Shown here in pieces: positions 5,201-5,481 of a DNA stretch of 5,481 nt (its first letter is position 1; every line of letters starts with the position of its first letter). The notes below the pieces were generated by a model that was given only the letters and a program-made list of their open reading frames with translations, did not search any database and was not told where the DNA came from. Source of the DNA: Victivallales bacterium (GTDB lineage Bacteria > Verrucomicrobiota > Lentisphaeria > Oligosphaerales > Oligosphaeraceae); the NCBI GenBank assembly GCA_017963875.1, contig JAGCTA010000540.1, positions 1 to 5,481 of the forward strand. Reading direction: 5' to 3'. The position numbers and the translations under genes were made by a program.

Positions 5201-5481
5201 ATGGGAAAAGATTGTTTTTCAAGCCGCATCGGATATGTTTTGGCTGCGGCAGGTTCTGCGGTTGGGCTCGGTAATATCTGGCGGTTCCCCTATCTGACGG
5301 CAAAATACGGCGGCGGTATCTTCCTTCTGACCTATCTGATTCTCGTACTGACCTTTGGCTATTCTCTTCTTATTGCCGAAAACTGTATTGGACGCATGAC
5401 GGGCAAAGGGCCCATTGGTGCCTTCCGTGATTTATGTATGGGCAAATCATCTTTTCTTGGCAAGGTTCGTTTCGGCGGCTG
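5201..5481 (+). CDS. Sodium-dependent transporter, NSS (neurotransmitter:sodium symporter) family, N-terminal part
   Basis: First 93 residues of a LeuT-type inner-membrane symporter, cut by the window end (the family is usually about 440-520 residues). These proteins couple Na+ entry to uptake of amino acids or related compounds. The diagnostic helix 1 is intact: SSRIGYVLAAAGSAVGLGNIWRFPY at residues 7-31. Ala20, Val21 and Asn25 correspond to LeuT residues Ala22, Val23 and Asn27, which bind Na+, and Arg28 to the extracellular gate Arg30. KYGGGIFLLTYLI and the second helix follow, then the GR of the family signature (ENCIGRMTGKGPIGAFR). ATG 5201 is chosen because it gives the normal short N-terminus. 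Upstream is only an A-rich purine tract, so initiation may be weak or coupled to the small ORF ending two bases before. The 306-base gap and different function suggest it is outside the ketosynthase operon. Substrate unknown. Confidence 0.93.
   Translation, partial: MGKDCFSSRIGYVLAAAGSAVGLGNIWRFPYLTAKYGGGIFLLTYLILVLTFGYSLLIAENCIGRMTGKGPIGAFRDLCMGKSSFLGKVRFGG

Noticed and set aside
5062..5274. 70-residue + strand frame overlapping the start of the transporter
   Set aside because: No Shine-Dalgarno near ATG 5062, and it runs 74 bases into the well-supported transporter in a different frame, with a Cys-rich sequence typical of an out-of-frame reading.

Overview
The window reads as ordinary bacterial coding DNA with every supportable gene on the + strand. 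From 1 to about 4894 it is densely coding, followed by a 306-base AT-rich intergenic stretch and the start of another gene. The 5' fragment is a proteobacterial-type DgkA diacylglycerol kinase, and the biosynthetic genes resemble parts of the aryl-polyene type II polyketide machinery of Gram-negative bacteria. A Gram-negative, possibly anaerobic host is therefore likely, but I cannot name a genus from the sequence.

Layout: (1) 1-165, 3' end of dgkA, cut by the window edge. (2) 165-1529, a MATE-family multidrug/metabolite exporter whose ATG overlaps the dgkA stop by one base. (3) 1530-1630, a gap with a plausible promoter and a clear Shine-Dalgarno. (4) 1631-2140, a small protein made of a lipoyl domain and an E3-binding (peripheral-subunit-binding) domain but no E2 acyltransferase domain. 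(5) 2141-2968, the same reading frame continues through an Ala/Pro/Val/Ser-rich linker into a complete FabG-like ketoreductase; only one TAA codon (2138-2140) separates the two. (6) 2981 or 2990 to 4894, a fused protein: a catalytically complete ketosynthase followed by a shortened ketosynthase-like domain with Gln in place of the active-site Cys, as in chain-length factors. (7) 4895-5200, a regulatory-looking gap with four TCTAGA motifs around a TATAAT box, a possible 25-residue leader ORF and a hairpin. (8) 5201 to the edge, the start of an NSS-family sodium-dependent transporter.

How the genes may work together: the ketoreductase and the ketosynthase/chain-length-factor fusion are the elongation and beta-keto reduction steps of a type II fatty-acid- or polyene-like pathway, and the MATE protein upstream could export a product. 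No acyl carrier protein, dehydratase, acyltransferase or phosphopantetheinyl transferase is visible here; they may lie upstream of the window or elsewhere. The unusual part is the lipoyl/E3-binding module, apparently once (or still) joined to the ketoreductase. It raises the inferred and untested possibility that a lipoyl arm, rather than or in addition to an ACP, presents substrate to this enzyme set.
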